Shown here: in pieces, positions 50,095 through 58,670 of the stretch
Position numbering within the stretch: position 1 is the stretch's first letter
Layout: each line of letters starts with the position of its first letter
Source: Pseudoroseomonas cervicalis
Lineage (GTDB): Bacteria > Pseudomonadota > Alphaproteobacteria > Acetobacterales > Acetobacteraceae
Reading direction: 5' to 3'
Length of the DNA stretch: 64,000 nucleotides
Assembly (NCBI RefSeq): GCF_030818485.1
Contig: NZ_JAUTAJ010000001.1
Span: 56,471-120,470 of the forward strand
The notes under the pieces: model-generated
Database searches by the model: none
Told to the model about the DNA's origin: nothing
Seen by the model: the letters and a program-made list of their open reading frames with translations, nothing else
Made by a program: the position numbers and the translations under genes

Positions 50095-52155
50095 TCAGAT
50101 CGTGCCCACGGTGCGCAGCTTGGCGCGCTGATGCACCTCGGCATGCGAGATGACGGCGATGGTCGGGTTGATGCGCTCCACCAGATGCCGCACGAAGGGC
50201 CGCGCCCCGGCCGAGGTCAGCACCGCCGGCCAGTCGCCCTTGGCGGCGGCCTCGGCGATGCGGGCGCGGGTCGCGCTGACCAGCTCCTGGATCTTGGAGG
50301 GCGCCATGGCGAAGCTGCGCTGGTCGCCCTCCTCGACGATGGCCGCCCCCACCTCCTGCTCCCATTCGGGGGAGAGCAGCAGGGTGGTGATGTAGCCATC
50401 CTCCTGCGCCAGGCCGCGGCAGATCTGCAAGCTCAGGCGCTGGCGCACATGCTCGGTCAGCAGCGAGACATTGCGGGTGAAGGTCGCGCCCTCATGCAGC
50501 GCCTCCAGGATCAGCGGCAGGTTGCGGATCGAGATGCGCTCGGCCAGCAGCGTCGCCAGCACCTTCTGCACGGTGGCCAGCGGCAGCACGCCGGGGATCA
50601 GCTCGCCCACCAGGCGCTGATGCTCCTTCTCCAGCCCGTCCAGCAGCTTCTGGGTGGCGGCGTAGCTCTGCAGCTGCGCCATGTAGCCCTTCAGCACCTC
50701 GGACATGTGGGTGGTCAGCACCGTCTCGACATCGACCACGGTCAGCCCCTGCGCCATCGCCATCTCGCGCAGCGCCGGCTCGATCCAGCGCGCCTTGATG
50801 TGGAAGGAGGGCTCCTGCGTGTCGATGCCGGGCACGCCGATCTCCTGCCCGCCGGGGGCGAAGGCCAGCAGCCGGCCCAGCAGCATCGTCTCCCGCGCCA
50901 CCTCGACGCCCTGCACCTGGATGGAATACTCGCCCGAGGCCAGGTCCATATTGTCCTTGATGCGCACGGCCGGCAGCACGAAGCCGAATTCCAGCCCGAA
51001 GGCGCGGCGCAGCTTCTTGATCTTCTCGGTCAGCCCGCCCTGGCGGCTGGCGGTGAGCGAGACCAGCCCCATGCCGAGCTCGAGGCGGATGTCGTCCACC
51101 CGGATCAGCTCGGCCATGCTCTCCTCCCGCGCCGGCGGCTCGGCGGCGAGGCCCGCCTCGGCGGCCGCGGCGGCGCGCTGCACGCTGCGCTGCGCCAGCC
51201 AGCCGCCGCCGGCGGCGACCAGGCCGAGCGCCAGGAAGGGCAGGAAGGGCAGGCCGGGCAGCACCGCGAACAGGCCGGACAGCCCCGCCGCCAGGTAGAG
51301 CGGCTTGGGCTGGGCGCCGAGCTGGGCGATGAAGGCCTTGTCGGTCGAGCCGCGCACATTGCCCTTGGAGACCAGCATGCCGGCGCCGACCGAGACGATC
51401 AGCCCCGGGATCTGGCTGACGATGCCATCGCCCACCGCCAGCGTCACATAGGTGGTGGCCGCGCCGCTGAGCGGCATGCCGTGCCGCAGCGTGCCGACGA
51501 CGATGCCGCCCAGGATGTTCACCAGCGTGACGATGATGGCCGCGATGGCGTCGCCGCGGACGAATTTCGACGCGCCATCCATGGCGCCGAAGAAGGAGTT
51601 CTCATCCTCCAGCTCCTTGCGGCGGCGCTTGGCCTCGGCATCGTCGATGGTGCCGGCGGCGAGGTCGGCATCGATCGCCATCTGCTTGCCGGGCATGGCG
51701 TCGAGGCTGAAGCGCGCCGCCACCTCGGCGATGCGGCCGGCGCCCTTGGTCACCACGATGAAGTTCACGATGATCAGGATGGCGAAGACGATGACGCCGA
51801 TGATGAAATCGCCGCCCACCACGAAGACGGCGAAGCCGTGGATGACGCTGCCCGCCGCGTCCAGCCCGCGATGGCCATCGGCCAGAATCAGGCGGGTGGT
51901 GGCGAGGTTCAGCGCCAGGCGCAACAGCGTCGCCACCAGAAGGACGGTCGGGAACACGGAGAAGTCCAGCGGCCGCTCGATCCAGATGGCGACCATCAGG
52001 ATCAGCACCGACAGGGTGATGGAGGTGGCGAGGCCGAGATCGACCAGCCATTTCGGCATGGGCAGGACCAGCACCGCCAGCAGCACCACCAGGGCGGCGG
52101 CGAAGGCGAGGTCCTGATGGCCGAGGCCCAGGCGCAGGCGGCGCAGCAGCTCCAT
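50095..52155 (-). CDS. flhA: Flagellar export protein FlhA
   Basis: Large export-gate protein. 686 aa. N-terminal eight-helix part (VVLLAVLVLPMPKWLVDLGL, FPTVLLVATLLRLALNLATT), the FHIPEP-like region GIVSQIPGLIVSVGAGMLVS, and a cytoplasmic domain from about 330 with IRIKDNMDLASGEYSI-type motif, IDTQEPSFHIKARWI and RPFVRHLVERINPTIAVISH. Three bases from fliQ. Confidence 0.98.
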   Translation of the reverse strand: MELLRRLRLGLGHQDLAFAAALVVLLAVLVLPMPKWLVDLGLATSITLSVLILMVAIWIERPLDFSVFPTVLLVATLLRLALNLATTRLILADGHRGLDAAGSVIHGFAVFVVGGDFIIGVIVFAILIIVNFIVVTKGAGRIAEVAARFSLDAMPGKQMAIDADLAAGTIDDAEAKRRRKELEDENSFFGAMDGASKFVRGDAIAAIIVTLVNILGGIVVGTLRHGMPLSGAATTYVTLAVGDGIVSQIPGLIVSVGAGMLVSKGNVRGSTDKAFIAQLGAQPKPLYLAAGLSGLFAVLPGLPFLPFLALGLVAAGGGWLAQRSVQRAAAAAEAGLAAEPPAREESMAELIRVDDIRLELGMGLVSLTASRQGGLTEKIKKLRRAFGLEFGFVLPAVRIKDNMDLASGEYSIQVQGVEVARETMLLGRLLAFAPGGQEIGVPGIDTQEPSFHIKARWIEPALREMAMAQGLTVVDVETVLTTHMSEVLKGYMAQLQSYAATQKLLDGLEKEHQRLVGELIPGVLPLATVQKVLATLLAERISIRNLPLILEALHEGATFTRNVSLLTEHVRQRLSLQICRGLAQEDGYITTLLLSPEWEQEVGAAIVEEGDQRSFAMAPSKIQELVSATRARIAEAAAKGDWPAVLTSAGARPFVRHLVERINPTIAVISHAEVHQRAKLRTVGTI

Positions 52156-52158
52156 TGG

Positions 52159-52422
52159 CTAGAGCCCCACGATGAGCTGCGCGATCTCTTCCGTGTAGGA
52201 GCGCAGCGCGGCAAAGCCGAAGGGCAGGGAGAGCATGGTCGCGACCAGCGTCACCACGATCTTGGGCACATAGGAGAGGGTCATCTCCTGGATCTGCGTC
52301 AGCGCCTGCAGCACCGAGATGGCGACGCCGGTGATCAGCGCCGCCAGCAGCGGCGGCCCCGCCACCATCATGGTGGCGTAGAAGCCGCCGCGCAGGATCT
52401 CGATGACGTCACCCTCTTGCAT
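52159..52422 (-). CDS. fliQ: Flagellar export gate protein FliQ
   Basis: 87-aa two-helix gate protein: MMVAGPPLLAALITGVAISV, LQALTQIQEMTLSYVPKIVV. Usual length and order (fliE-fliQ-flhA-fliR-flhB). Confidence 0.97.
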   Translation of the reverse strand: MQEGDVIEILRGGFYATMMVAGPPLLAALITGVAISVLQALTQIQEMTLSYVPKIVVTLVATMLSLPFGFAALRSYTEEIAQLIVGL

Positions 52423-52455
52423 CGCGTCAGTTCTCCGGCGCGGAATGTCGGGGGG

Positions 52456-52746
52456 TCAGACGGCCATGCGCAGCACGTCCATATAGGCGGTGACCACCTT
52501 GTCGCGCAGCTGCGTCATGGTCTGCACGGTCAGCTCGGCATTGGCGGCGGCCTGCACCACCTCCTGCACATCGGCGGTGCCGGCGACGCCGCGGGCGCTG
52601 GTCAGCTCCGCCTGGCGCAGCGTCTGCAGCGAGGCGCGGGCGGCATCCCCCACCATGGTGGAGAAATCCCCGGCCGGGCTCGCCGTCGCGCCATAGGCGC
52701 GGATGGCGGCGGAGACGGGCGGGATGGCGGCGAGCTGGCTGGGCAT
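52456..52746 (-). CDS. fliE: Flagellar hook-basal body protein FliE
   Basis: Links the MS ring to the rod. 96 aa with the C-terminal core DVQEVVQAAANAELTVQTMT and RDKVVTAYMDVLRMAV. Confidence 0.95.
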   Translation of the reverse strand: MPSQLAAIPPVSAAIRAYGATASPAGDFSTMVGDAARASLQTLRQAELTSARGVAGTADVQEVVQAAANAELTVQTMTQLRDKVVTAYMDVLRMAV

Positions 52747-52750
52747 GGGT

Positions 52751-53191
52751 TCAGGACCTCAGGATGTCGAGCGTCTTGCCGTAGAGCGCGCGGGCCTGCT
52801 GCAGCACGGCCATCGAGGCCTCGTAGCTGCGGCCGGCGGCGCGCAGATCGGCCTGCTCGATCAGCATGTCGACATTGGGCAGCTTGACGTAGCCACGCTC
52901 GTCGGCCGCCGGGTGGGAGGGGTCGTATTGCGTGCGGAAATCGCGCTGGTCGTTGCGGATGCTGTCGAAGCGCACCAGCTGCGCGCCGGTCGCGCGGTCC
53001 ACCGCGCGGTCGAAGGTGATCAGCTTGCGGCGATAGGCGTCGCCGCCCGGCACCGCCGCCGTGGAGCTGGCATTGGCGATGTTCTCGGCCGAGACGCGCA
53101 TGCGCGTGGCCTGGGTGTTCATGCCGGAGGCGGCGGTGGCCATCGCCTGGGTCAGCGGCCCGGCGCCGGTGATGGGACCGACACGGATCAT
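52751..53191 (-). CDS. flgC: Flagellar rod protein FlgC
   Basis: Proximal rod subunit. 146 aa. MATAASGMNTQATRMRVSAE NIANASS at the N terminus, YRRKLITFDRAV, and the terminal SYEASMAVLQQARALYGKTL. Overlaps the flgB stop by one base. Confidence 0.96.
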   Translation of the reverse strand: MIRVGPITGAGPLTQAMATAASGMNTQATRMRVSAENIANASSTAAVPGGDAYRRKLITFDRAVDRATGAQLVRFDSIRNDQRDFRTQYDPSHPAADERGYVKLPNVDMLIEQADLRAAGRSYEASMAVLQQARALYGKTLDILRS

Positions 53192-53595
53192 CAGCGGCCA
53201 CCCACCGCGGTGCGCAGCAGCGCGGTGCCGCGCCGGTAGACCGTGGTCGTCAGGTCATAGGCCTTCAGCACATCGGCCTGCTTCACCATCTGCTCCTCCA
53301 GATTGACCGAATTGCCGTCCGGATCCTCGCTGTAGGATTGCGCGCGGTCGGCGGCGATGGTGACGCCATTGCGCGACAGGCCGAGATGGCCGGGCCGCGT
53401 CGCCGCCAGATGCAGCATCGGCAGGCCGCCCTGGCCGCGCAGCAGCGCGCTGTCGAACTGGAAGGGCTTCACGTCGCGCGCCCGGTAGAGCGGCGTGTCG
53501 GCATGGGCGATGTTCTGCGCCAGCACATTCTGCCGCTCCGCCAGGTGGCGCATGCGCGCGCCCGAGATGCGGAAGACGTCGATGCCGTCAAGCAT
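53191..53595 (-). CDS. flgB: Flagellar rod protein FlgB
   Basis: First rod subunit. 134 aa. Signature RQNVLAQNIAHADTPLYRAR and DVKPFQF near the N terminus, with the C-terminal NSVNLEEQMVKQADVLKAYD. Leads the operon flgB-C-fliE-Q-flhA-fliR-flhB. Confidence 0.97.
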   Translation of the reverse strand: MLDGIDVFRISGARMRHLAERQNVLAQNIAHADTPLYRARDVKPFQFDSALLRGQGGLPMLHLAATRPGHLGLSRNGVTIAADRAQSYSEDPDGNSVNLEEQMVKQADVLKAYDLTTTVYRRGTALLRTAVGGR

Positions 53596-53657
53596 GGTTC
53601 AGGCACCCCTCCTGGCTGCGGGCCCAGCCATAGCGCGGCCGGGCGGCTCCTGTCGAG

Positions 53658-53668
53658 ATTTTTCGCAT
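53658..53668 (-). promoter_or_regulatory. TGCGAAAAA box upstream of the flgB operon
   Basis: ATGCGAAAAAT on the minus strand, 63 bases before the flgB ATG and followed by CTCGACAGGAGCC. Likely control site of the whole export-gate/rod operon. Confidence 0.5.
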
Positions 53669-53674
53669 GGGCGT

Positions 53675-54409
53675 TCACCGCCAGGCATCGGCCTCGCGGT
53701 AGCGGCGCTGGATCGGGTAGTGCGGCACCGCCTGCCGCTCGGCCCGGCGGGCGATGTAGAAGACATTGGTCTCCTCGCCATGGCCCATGCGGAAGCGCTC
53801 GAAGGCCGGCGCCTCCACCACCTCGCGCGCATGCCAGCGATTGAGCTTCAGCAGCGTCGTCTCGAAGCCATTCGCCTCATGGAACTCGACCAGGGCGGTC
53901 GGATTGACGTTCCAGAAACCATGGTTGAAGGCGTTGAGGGGCAGGCTGTGCAGCACATAGCCGCCGAGCGCCACCATCGCGGCGCAATTGCCGAAGGCCT
54001 GGGCGATGTCGAAGACATGCTCCAGCGTGCCGCCATCGACCAGCAGCGCATAGCGCTCGGCGAAGCCCGGCGGCAGCGGCCGGTTCAGGTCCAGGATGGT
54101 CTCCTGCCCGGTATAATCCTGGAAATCGAGATATTCGACGGCGAGCGGGCGCGGCGACAGCGCCGCCAGCAGGCTCTCCACCGTGGGCACCAGGCAGTCC
54201 GGCGCGGCGCCGTGCAGGCTGCGCAGCCGTTCCGCATTGGGCCGCATGCAAAGCCGCGGCAGCGCCGCCTCGCCCAGCACGGCGGCCAGGTCCTGCGGCG
54301 CATAGACCAGGTCGGGATAGCCCAGGAAGCCGATCCGCGCCGGCAGGCCGGGCAGCGTCGCCAGATGGGCGGTGAGCTGGGCGAGCGCCTGGAGGAAGGG
54401 CAGGGACAT
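53675..54409 (-). CDS. SAM-methyltransferase-like protein
   Basis: 244 aa. YGLLVDGGTLEHVFDIAQ-like stretch (as read: YALLVDGGTLEHVFDIAQAF) and GGYVLHSLPLNAFNHGFWNV resemble methyltransferase-like proteins of glycan clusters, but a classical glycine-rich motif I is not seen, so activity is uncertain. It ends GHGEETNVFYIARRAERQAV. Start at 54409; the frame upstream is antisense to fliI. Confidence 0.75.
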   Translation of the reverse strand: MSLPFLQALAQLTAHLATLPGLPARIGFLGYPDLVYAPQDLAAVLGEAALPRLCMRPNAERLRSLHGAAPDCLVPTVESLLAALSPRPLAVEYLDFQDYTGQETILDLNRPLPPGFAERYALLVDGGTLEHVFDIAQAFGNCAAMVALGGYVLHSLPLNAFNHGFWNVNPTALVEFHEANGFETTLLKLNRWHAREVVEAPAFERFRMGHGEETNVFYIARRAERQAVPHYPIQRRYREADAWR

Positions 54410-54456
54410 CGGAACCTCGCGCGGACGGGGATGCGCAGTATCGTTGCTCCATGATG

Positions 54457-54467
54457 ATTTTTCGCAT
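54457..54467 (-). promoter_or_regulatory. TGCGAAAAA box upstream of the 54409 gene
   Basis: ATGCGAAAAAT on the minus strand, 48 bases before the ATG at 54409. The divergent fliI starts 33 bases away on the other side, so the site could serve either gene. Confidence 0.45.
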
Positions 54468-54499
54468 AACCTGGCGCTCCGTCCCCTTCGGAGCCGCGC

Positions 54500-55847
54500 A
54501 TGACCGATCCCTTCCTGCTGGCGACACCGCTCGGCGACACCGCGGCGCAGCTCGCCCGGCTGCCGCGCCGGCAGCGCTATGGCACGCTGGCGGCGGTGCG
54601 CGGCGCGGCGCTCTCGGTCACCGGGCTCGGGGAGGGGGTGGCGATCGGCGACCGGATGCGGGTGCAGCGGCATGGAAGGCCGCCGGTGCATGGGGAGTTC
54701 GTCGCCTTCTCCCCCGACAGCGCCATCGCCGTGCCGGAGGGCGGGACGGAGGGGCTGGGCCCCGGCGCCCGGCTCTGGCTGGAGGAGCCGCTCTGCCTCT
54801 ACCCCTCCGATGCCTGGCTGGGGCGGGTGGTGGACAGCCTCGGCCGGCCGATGGATGGGCGCGGCGCGCTGCCGCAGGGGCGGCGCGGGGTGCGGCTGCG
54901 CCAGCCGCCGCCGGCCGCGCTCAGCCGCAAGCTGATCGGCGCGCGGATGGAGACGGGCTTGCGCGCGCTCGACATCTTCACCCCGATCTGCCGCGGCCAG
55001 CGCCTGGGCATCTTCGCCGCCTCCGGCGTGGGCAAAATCGACGCTGATCGGCATGCTGGCGCGCTTCGTCGCCGCCGATGTCATCGTGCTCGGCCTGGTG
55101 GGCGAGCGCGGGCGCGAGGTGCGGGAGTTCCTCGACCATGTGCTGGGGGAGGCGGGGCGGCAGCGCTCGGTCGTGGTCGTCTCCACCTCGGACGAGCCGG
55201 CGCTGGCACGGCGCCGCGCGGCGCAGGCCTCGCTGGCCATCGCCGAGCATTTCCGCGCCGAGGGCCGCCAGGTCTTCCTGCTGCTCGATTCGATCACCCG
55301 GCTCGCGCATGCGCAGCGCGAGATCGGGCTGGCCGCCGGCGAGCCGGCGACTGCGCGCTCCTACACGCCCTCCGTCTTCACCGAACTGCCGGCGCTGCTG
55401 GAGCGCGCCGGGCCGGGGCCGGAGGGGGAGGGCGACATCACCGCCATCTTCACCGTCCTGGTCGATGGCGACGATCATGACGAGCCGATCTCGGATGCGG
55501 TGCGCGGCATCCTGGACGGGCATATCGTGCTCGACCGCCGCATCGGCGAGCGCGGGCGCTGGCCCGCCATCGATGTGCTGCGCTCGGTCAGCCGCGCCCT
55601 GCCGCGCTGCCATTCGGCCGAGGAGAACGCGCTGCTGGCCGAGGCCAGGCGCCTGATGGCAACCCATGCCGACATGGCGGAGATGATCCGCCTCGGCGCC
55701 TATCGCGCCGGCAGCGATGCCGGGGTGGATGCCGCCATCGCCCACCAGCCGGGGCTGGAGGCGCTGCTGGCCCAGGGGGTGGATGAGCGCAGCCCGACGG
55801 AGGAGGCCTTCGCCCGGCTGCGCGCCGGCCTTGGCCATGGCGCGTGA
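54500..55847 (+). pseudogene. fliI: Flagellar export ATPase FliI, frameshifted at the Walker A motif
   Basis: ATPase that energises flagellar export. Reading frame 1 runs from 54500 through GRVVDSLGRPMDGRG, LDIFTPICRGQRLG and FAASGVGK, then shifts. The other frame continues with STLIGMLARFVAADVIVLGL, GERGREVREFLDHVLG, LLLDSITRLAHAQREIGLAA and TAIFTVLVDGDDHDEPISDA to 55847. One extra A in AAAA at 55034-55037 explains the break; the repaired protein is about 449 aa and complete. If the base is real, the Walker A loop GVGKST is destroyed. Next gene overlaps by GTGA. Confidence 0.93.
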
Positions 55848-56671
55848 TCCTGGCGGAAAGTGCGACGCATCTGCGGGTGCGCGCCGATCGCGAGGCCTTC
55901 CGCCGGCTCGAAGCCGCCGGGATTTTCTTCGGTGCCGAGCGCGGGTGCTATCCGCCGGATGGCACGGTGATCGGCGTGCCGATCGCGCCCAGCAGCGAGC
56001 CCTTCACCGGCTATTACGGCAGCCGCTGGATCGGCGGTTTCGGCTTCGCCAGCTATTCCCATTCGCCGGTCAGCGCGCCCTTTCCGGTCGGGCGCTACTG
56101 CTCGATCGCCGCCGGGCTGCGGGTGATGAATGGCGACCATCCGCTGGAGCGCTTCACCACCCACACCCTGACCTATCTGCGGGGGCTCGCGGCGCAGCAG
56201 GCGGCGGCCGAGGCGCTGGGCGGCGCGGCCACCCCGATGCCGCACGCGCAGAAGCCGCATCCCGTGATCGAGGATGATGTCTGGATCGGGCAGGATGTCA
56301 TCCTGGCGCGCGGCATCACGCTCGGCACCGGCTGTGTCATCGCCGCCGGCGCGGTGGTGACGCGCGACGTGCCGCCCTATGCCGTGGTGGGCGGGGTGCC
56401 GGCGCGGCGCATCCGCGACCGCTTCCCGCCGGCGCTGGCGGAAGCGATGCTGCGGCTGCGCTGGTGGCGCTTCGCCTGGCCGCATTTTTCCGATCTGGCG
56501 TCGCTGCCGGCGGCCGAATTCCTCAAGCGGCTGGAAGCGCGCGAGGCCGAGGGGGCGATCCGCCCCTACGCCCCGCCGCGCGTCGATGCCGCCGGCATCC
56601 TGCGAGGGCTCGCCGCCGAGCGCGGCGCGCTGGATGAGGCGCTGCGCGATATCGGGCCGATGCCGGCATGA
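55844..56671 (+). CDS. Hexapeptide-repeat acyltransferase
   Basis: 275 aa, left-handed beta-helix CoA-dependent acetyl/acyltransferase of the CatB/Vat type: GRYCSIAAGLRVMNGDHPLE, VIEDDVWIGQDVILARGITL, GCVIAAGAVVTRDVPPYAVV and GGVPARRIRDRF. GTG start overlaps the fliI stop. With the aminotransferase at 59704 it could acylate a 4-amino sugar; this is inference. Confidence 0.9.
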   Translation: MILAESATHLRVRADREAFRRLEAAGIFFGAERGCYPPDGTVIGVPIAPSSEPFTGYYGSRWIGGFGFASYSHSPVSAPFPVGRYCSIAAGLRVMNGDHPLERFTTHTLTYLRGLAAQQAAAEALGGAATPMPHAQKPHPVIEDDVWIGQDVILARGITLGTGCVIAAGAVVTRDVPPYAVVGGVPARRIRDRFPPALAEAMLRLRWWRFAWPHFSDLASLPAAEFLKRLEAREAEGAIRPYAPPRVDAAGILRGLAAERGALDEALRDIGPMPA

Positions 56672-58614
56672 GCGAGGCCCTGGCCGGGGACGCCGCCTGG
56701 ACGGCGCTGGAAGCGACGCTGCGCGCGGCGCCCGGGGCGATGGAGGATGCCGCGCTGGGCGATGCGCTGCTGGCGGCGCTGTTCGGCAGCGGCCGGCCGG
56801 TGCTGGCGCTGGAGCCGCTCGCCGCCATGCTGCGGCTGCGCGAGCCGCAGGGGCCCCTGCGGCATGCGGGCTGGGCGCAGGTGGCCGCGCATCTGGCGGC
56901 GCAGCTGCCCGGGCTGCTGGCACGGGGCGAGCATGTCACGCTGCTCGGCGCCATCGCCGCCATCGGGCTGGCGGAGGGGCGGGGGGCGGCGCTGCGCCGC
57001 CTCTTCGCCCTGGTGCTGGAGCGGCCGGTGGAGGATGGGCTGGAGGGCTCGCTGCACCGGCGGATGTGGCGCTGCGGGCTGCTGGGGCCGGCGGAGAGCG
57101 CCGGCTTCCTCGCCTCCCTGGCGCCCGCCCTGCCGGCGGCGGAGGGCGCGCGGCTGCGGGCCTGCTGGCGGCTGCTGGCGCTGCTCGGCCTCGACCAGGC
57201 AGGGCCGTTCTCCTATGCGGCGGCGCTGGTGGAGGGGCTGGCCCTGCCCTGGCTGCTGCAGGCGGCCGAGGAAGACCAGGCCGTGCTGGCGCTGGAGCTG
57301 GAAGGGCTGCTGCACACGCATTGGCTGAAGCGGGAGGAAAGCGGGGCGCATCACGCGCGCTGGATCGGCCGCTGGGCGCCGGCGCTGGCCGCATGCGGCC
57401 GCCGCCGCGCCCGGCCGCTCTCCGCGCCCGCCCCGGTGCCGGGTGCCCGGCCGGTGGTGGTGTTCCTGGCGCATGTGGCGAGCGGGCTGGCGCATGTGCA
57501 GGCGATGCTGACACTGCTGGAGGCGGCGATGCGCCGGCCCGGGCGGCGCTTCGACTACCGGGTGCAGTTCCTCTATGGCCGGGACGAGGTGGTGTTCGCG
57601 CGGCTGCGCGCGGCCGGCGTCGCGGTGCTGGCGCAGGAGACACCCCCCGGCACGCCGCTGGCGCTGGCGCTGGAGCGTTGCGCGGCGCTGCTGGCGGCGG
57701 ACCCGCCGGCGGCGCTGGTGTGGCTCTGCGCGCCGCAGGGGCTCGCCTATGGCTTCGGGCGGCGGCTGGCGCCGGTGCAGGTGTGGTGGTCGGTGAAGTT
57801 CCACCCGCCGGCGGCGCCGGATGCCGAGCTGCGCATCGGCGGCTTCGCCGGCCATGGGCCGCGCGTGATGGTCGATGGCGTGCCCTGGGCCAATCTGCCC
57901 GGCAGCATCGACCCGCAGCTGCGCGCGGTGCCGGAGCCCGAGCGGCGTGCCTTGCGCGCGCGGTTCGGGGAGGGGGTGCTGCTGGGCTCGCTGGCGCGGG
58001 AGGAGAAGATGGCCGATCCCGGCTTCCAGCAGGTTGTTCTTTCGGTGCTGCAGCGCGTGCCGGGCGCGCATTACCTGTACACGGGGCGGGAGGATCTGCC
58101 GGAGTTCCGCGCCAGGCTGGCGGCGGCGGGCGTGGCGGAGCGGGCGCATTTCGTCGGCTGGGTGGAGACGGGGCTGTATGCCGGCATCCTCGATGTCTAT
58201 CTGGACAGCTTCCCGCTGGGGGGCGGGCTGACGGCGATGCAGGCGATGGTGCAGGGGGTGGCGCCGGTGTTCCTGTGCGGCGCGCCGGGCACGCCCTATG
58301 GCGGCATATTGGACAATTACCTGCACCGGGCGCGGCGTTCGGCGGAGGTGCCGGCGGCCGAGCGCGCGGCGCGGGATGCGCTGCTGCGCGACGGGGAAGG
58401 GCGCGACCTGCTGCCGGAGCTGCCGGATGCCGAGGCCTATCTGGCGCGCGCCGTGGCGCTGGCCGGGGATGCGGCGTTGCGCCGCCAGGTGGGCGAGGCT
58501 GTGGCGCGCTATGCCGCGGCGTGGCTCACCGACCACAGCCTGCCCGCGCGCGCCTTCGAGGCGCTGCTGGCCGAGGCCTGCGGAATGCCGGACGCCAGCG
58601 GCGTCCGGCCCTGA
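56668..58614 (+). CDS. Large glycosyltransferase, GT41-like C domain
   Basis: 648 aa. The first 240 residues are Ala/Leu helical repeats without clear TPR consensus. The rest (about 255-630) looks like the catalytic part of O-GlcNAc-transferase-like enzymes: VVVFLAHVASGLAHVQAMLT, YLYTGREDLPEFRARLAAAG, HFVGWVETGLYAGILDVYLD and LGGGLTAMQAMVQGVAPVFL. The stop codon lies in repeat copy B. Overlaps the acyltransferase stop (ATGA). A candidate for surface or flagellin glycan transfer. Confidence 0.85.
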   Translation: MSEALAGDAAWTALEATLRAAPGAMEDAALGDALLAALFGSGRPVLALEPLAAMLRLREPQGPLRHAGWAQVAAHLAAQLPGLLARGEHVTLLGAIAAIGLAEGRGAALRRLFALVLERPVEDGLEGSLHRRMWRCGLLGPAESAGFLASLAPALPAAEGARLRACWRLLALLGLDQAGPFSYAAALVEGLALPWLLQAAEEDQAVLALELEGLLHTHWLKREESGAHHARWIGRWAPALAACGRRRARPLSAPAPVPGARPVVVFLAHVASGLAHVQAMLTLLEAAMRRPGRRFDYRVQFLYGRDEVVFARLRAAGVAVLAQETPPGTPLALALERCAALLAADPPAALVWLCAPQGLAYGFGRRLAPVQVWWSVKFHPPAAPDAELRIGGFAGHGPRVMVDGVPWANLPGSIDPQLRAVPEPERRALRARFGEGVLLGSLAREEKMADPGFQQVVLSVLQRVPGAHYLYTGREDLPEFRARLAAAGVAERAHFVGWVETGLYAGILDVYLDSFPLGGGLTAMQAMVQGVAPVFLCGAPGTPYGGILDNYLHRARRSAEVPAAERAARDALLRDGEGRDLLPELPDAEAYLARAVALAGDAALRRQVGEAVARYAAAWLTDHSLPARAFEALLAEACGMPDASGVRP

Positions 58615-58670
58615 CAGAAAAAAGAAGGGGGCCCGGGGGAATTCATTCCCCCGGATCTTTTTGTCAGTTC
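58587..58670 (+). repeat. Two-hairpin terminator repeat, copy B
   Basis: Hairpin 1 at 58587-58609 is GCCGGACGCC / GGCGTCCGGC (loop AGC); then CCTGACAG with the stop codon of the glycosyltransferase, a purine run, hairpin 2 at 58633-58654 and TCTTTTTG. The G-C pair at stem position 6 of copy A is A-T here, so pairing is kept. Confidence 0.8.

Noticed and set aside
50089..52887. 932-codon plus-strand ORF
   Set aside because: Antisense to flhA, fliQ and fliE; His/Gln/Asp-rich shadow.
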